Source of the DNA: Constrictibacter sp. MBR-5
GTDB taxonomy: Bacteria > Pseudomonadota > Alphaproteobacteria > JAJUGE01
Reading direction: 5' to 3'
Assembly: GCF_040549485.1 (NCBI RefSeq)
Contig: NZ_JBEPTK010000001.1
Span: forward strand, 682,001-746,000
Length of the DNA stretch: 64,000 nt
This document shows, piece by piece, positions 61,949 to 64,000 of the stretch. Position numbers and translations under genes: made by a program. The notes under the pieces were generated by a model. The model had not been told where the DNA came from and ran no database searches. It saw only the letters and a program-made list of their open reading frames with translations. Each line of letters starts with the position of its first letter. The stretch's first letter is position 1.

Positions 61949-62095
61949 GCGAAGAGAGACGGGAATGCTCCAGGACGCTGTCGTGGAAACCCGGCGGAGT
62001 GGAAGAGCCCCGGCGATCACTCCTATTGAGCCGCGCCCCCGCGTCCTCTAAGAAGCCGCGAACGCGTCCCAATTCCGTCACCGAACAGGGCTCCC

Positions 62096-62650
62096 ATGTC
62101 GATCATGCCCGACCGATGGATCCGCGAGATGGCGGTCAACCACCAGATGATCGACCCGTTCGAGGACCGTCAGCGCCGTGAGGGGATGATCTCCTACGGC
62201 GTGTCGTCCTATGGCTACGACGCCCGCGTCTCGCGCGAGTTCAGGATCTTCACCAACATCGACACGGCGATCGTCGATCCGAAGAATTTCTCGGACAAGA
62301 GCTTCGTCGAGCGCGACACCGACGTCTGCATCATCCCGCCGAACAGCTTCGCGCTGGCCAGCACGGTGGAGTATTTCCGCATCCCGCGCGACGTGATGGT
62401 CATCTGCCTCGGCAAGTCGACCTATGCGCGCTGCGGCATCATCGTGAACGTGACCCCGTTGGAACCCGAGTGGGAGGGGCACGTTACCCTGGAATTCTCG
62501 AACACCACGCCGCTGCCGGCGAAGATCTATGCGAACGAGGGCGCGTGCCAGTTCCTGTTCCTGAAGGCGGACGAGCCCTGCGAGGTGTCGTATGCCGACC
62601 GCGCCGGCAAATATATGGGTCAGCGCGGCGTGACCCTGCCCCGACTCTGA
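62096..62650 (+). CDS. dcd: dCTP deaminase
   Basis: Converts dCTP to dUTP for thymidylate synthesis; 184 aa. [58 protein letters not shown] (in short segments STYARCG and PLEPEWEG) and CQFLFL are diagnostic. It is eight bases before murA on the same strand, so the two are probably co-transcribed. Confidence 0.96.
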   Translation: MSIMPDRWIREMAVNHQMIDPFEDRQRREGMISYGVSSYGYDARVSREFRIFTNIDTAIVDPKNFSDKSFVERDTDVCIIPPNSFALASTVEYFRIPRDVMVICLGKSTYARCGIIVNVTPLEPEWEGHVTLEFSNTTPLPAKIYANEGACQFLFLKADEPCEVSYADRAGKYMGQRGVTLPRL

Positions 62651-62658
62651 GGACCTGA

Positions 62659-63945
62659 ATGGACCGGATGCGCATCGTCGGCGGCACGCCCCTCCGCGGC
62701 CGGATCGCGATCGGCGGCGCCAAGAACGCCGCCCTGCCGCTGATGGCGGCCTGCCTGCTGAGCGAGGAGACGCTCGTCCTCGAGAACGTGCCGCGGCTGG
62801 CCGACATCTCGACGATGAAGCGGCTGCTGGCGCAGCACGGCGTCGAGGTCGACGCCCGGGACGAACAGGGCGCGAGCGGCGAGCAGACGCTGCACCTGAA
62901 CGCCGCGAAGATCGGCAGCACCACCGCACCCTACGACCTGGTGCGCAAGATGCGCGCCTCCGTGCTGGTGCTCGGCCCACTCGTCGCGCGCTTCGGCGAG
63001 GCGCGCGTGTCCCTGCCCGGCGGCTGCGCCATCGGCGACCGTCCGGTCGACCTGCATCTCGCCGGCCTCGCCGCCCTGGGTGCCGAGATCGAGCTGACCG
63101 AGGGCTATATCGGCGCCAGGGCACCGAACGGCCTGAAGGGCGCACGCTTCGTCTTCCCCAAGGTGTCCGTCGGCGCCACCGAGAACCTGCTGATGGCGGC
63201 GGCGCTGGCCGAGGGCGAGACGGTCCTGGTCAACGTGGCGCGCGAGCCGGAGATCGGCGACCTCGCCCGCTGCCTGATCGCCATGGGCGCTGAGATCGAG
63301 GGCATCGGCACCGAGCGGCTCGTGATCCGGGGCAAGCCGGCGCTGCACGGCGGCCGCCACCGGGTCCTGCCCGACCGGATCGAGATGGGCACCTATGCCA
63401 TGGCCGCGGCGATCACCGGCGGCGACGTCGAACTGGTGGGCGGCGACATCGACCTGCTGCCGGCCGTCTTCCCGGTCCTGGCCGAGGCGGGAATCGCCGC
63501 GGAGAATACGGCCGGCGGGGTGCGCGTATACCGGCCGAATGGGCACATCACCGGCGTCGACGTGATGACCGAGCCCTTCCCGGGCTTCCCGACCGACCTT
63601 CAGGCGCAGATGATGGTGCTGATGTCGGTCGCCGAGGGTGCCGCGATGATCACCGAGACGATCTTCGAAAACCGCTTCATGCACGTGCCGGAGCTGCGCC
63701 GCATGGGCGCCAACATCAACGTGCACGGCGCCTCGGCGATGGTGCGCGGCGTGCGCGCGCTGAAGGGTGCGCCCGTCATGGCGACCGACCTGCGCGCGTC
63801 GGTCTCCCTGGTGCTGGCCGGCCTCGCCGCCCAGGGCGAGACGATCGTCAACCGCATCTATCATCTCGACCGGGGCTACGAGCGACTGGAGGAGAAGCTT
63901 TCCGCCTGCGGTGCCGTCATCGAGCGGATGCCCGATGCCGCCTGA
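62659..63945 (+). CDS. murA: UDP-N-acetylglucosamine 1-carboxyvinyltransferase
   Basis: First committed peptidoglycan enzyme; 428 aa, the usual length. The catalytic cysteine is Cys123 in [14 protein letters not shown] (Cys115 of E. coli MurA). [13 protein letters not shown] and [17 protein letters not shown] are further family motifs. GAGG precedes the ATG. The stop overlaps the DUF2948 gene by 11 bases, the normal alphaproteobacterial order. Confidence 0.97.
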   Translation: MDRMRIVGGTPLRGRIAIGGAKNAALPLMAACLLSEETLVLENVPRLADISTMKRLLAQHGVEVDARDEQGASGEQTLHLNAAKIGSTTAPYDLVRKMRASVLVLGPLVARFGEARVSLPGGCAIGDRPVDLHLAGLAALGAEIELTEGYIGARAPNGLKGARFVFPKVSVGATENLLMAAALAEGETVLVNVAREPEIGDLARCLIAMGAEIEGIGTERLVIRGKPALHGGRHRVLPDRIEMGTYAMAAAITGGDVELVGGDIDLLPAVFPVLAEAGIAAENTAGGVRVYRPNGHITGVDVMTEPFPGFPTDLQAQMMVLMSVAEGAAMITETIFENRFMHVPELRRMGANINVHGASAMVRGVRALKGAPVMATDLRASVSLVLAGLAAQGETIVNRIYHLDRGYERLEEKLSACGAVIERMPDAA

Positions 63946-64000
63946 TGCGGAGGACGGAACGCCCGGCCTGAAGCTGCGGGCGCGCGACGAGCAGGACCTC
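63935..64000 (+). CDS. DUF2948 family protein (3' end outside window)
   Basis: Only the first 22 codons are visible. The segment [12 protein letters not shown] matches the start of DUF2948 proteins, which lie between murA and hisD in many alphaproteobacteria. The ATG overlaps the murA stop by 11 bases. Function unknown. Confidence 0.7.
   Translation, partial: MPPDAEDGTPGLKLRARDEQDL

Overview
The window is a high-GC alphaproteobacterial chromosome segment. Markers for this include the ffh-rpsP-rimM-trmD-rplS-leuC-leuD block, murA followed by a DUF2948 gene, and an alphaproteobacterial-type LexA box. The gene content would suit a Rhodospirillales-like genome, but the genus cannot be fixed from sequence alone.

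Region 1 (1-10905) is catabolic and iron-related. It starts with the 3' end of an UgpC/MalK-type ABC ATPase coupled to a GntR/UTRA regulator, followed by a haloacetate-dehalogenase-like hydrolase. A four-gene minus-strand periplasmic cassette (imelysin, di-haem protein, imelysin, DUF1513) has a good Fur-box candidate in front of its first gene. An orphan histidine kinase and a mandelate racemase-family enzyme close the region. Region 2 (11070-20152) is an exopolysaccharide cluster: three GT2 enzymes, one GT4, a WecA-type initiating transferase, a GDP-mannose enzyme, an FrhB-like flavoprotein and a polysaccharide pyruvyl transferase. Region 3 (20213-28690) holds a lytic transglycosylase, tiny proteins with strong ribosome binding sites, a double cold-shock protein, an aminotransferase, a RusA plus HEPN/nuclease gene pair abutting a decayed deacetylase gene, a nitroreductase, leuB and two PRC-barrel proteins. 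Region 4 (28750-39420) is housekeeping (leuDC, rplS-trmD-rimM-rpsP-ffh, queD, queE) followed by a CoA-transferase and a probable selenoprotein.

Region 5 (39584-57036) is a compact podovirus-like prophage. It has a repressor, portal, scaffold, capsid, tail tube, tail fibre with an esterase domain, terminase and endolysin, but no integrase or replication genes. A divergent promoter carrying a GAAC-N7-GAAC box suggests SOS control. Its right end carries a peptidoglycan-binding protein with a low-GC toxin-like tail and three tandem related immunity-like genes, one broken by a stop codon. Region 6 (57080-64000) contains a peptide-type ABC binding protein, a VOC protein, an acetyltransferase, a haloacid dehalogenase, a fumarase-superfamily lyase, dcd, murA and the start of a DUF2948 gene.

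The strongest finding is the in-frame TGA at 38878-38880 in a glycine/betaine-reductase selenoprotein-B-like gene. It lies immediately upstream of a hairpin that satisfies the bacterial SECIS rules. Next come the SOS-box-controlled, integrase-less phage cluster and its toxin/immunity cassette. All assignments come from reading motifs by eye; no database search was run.
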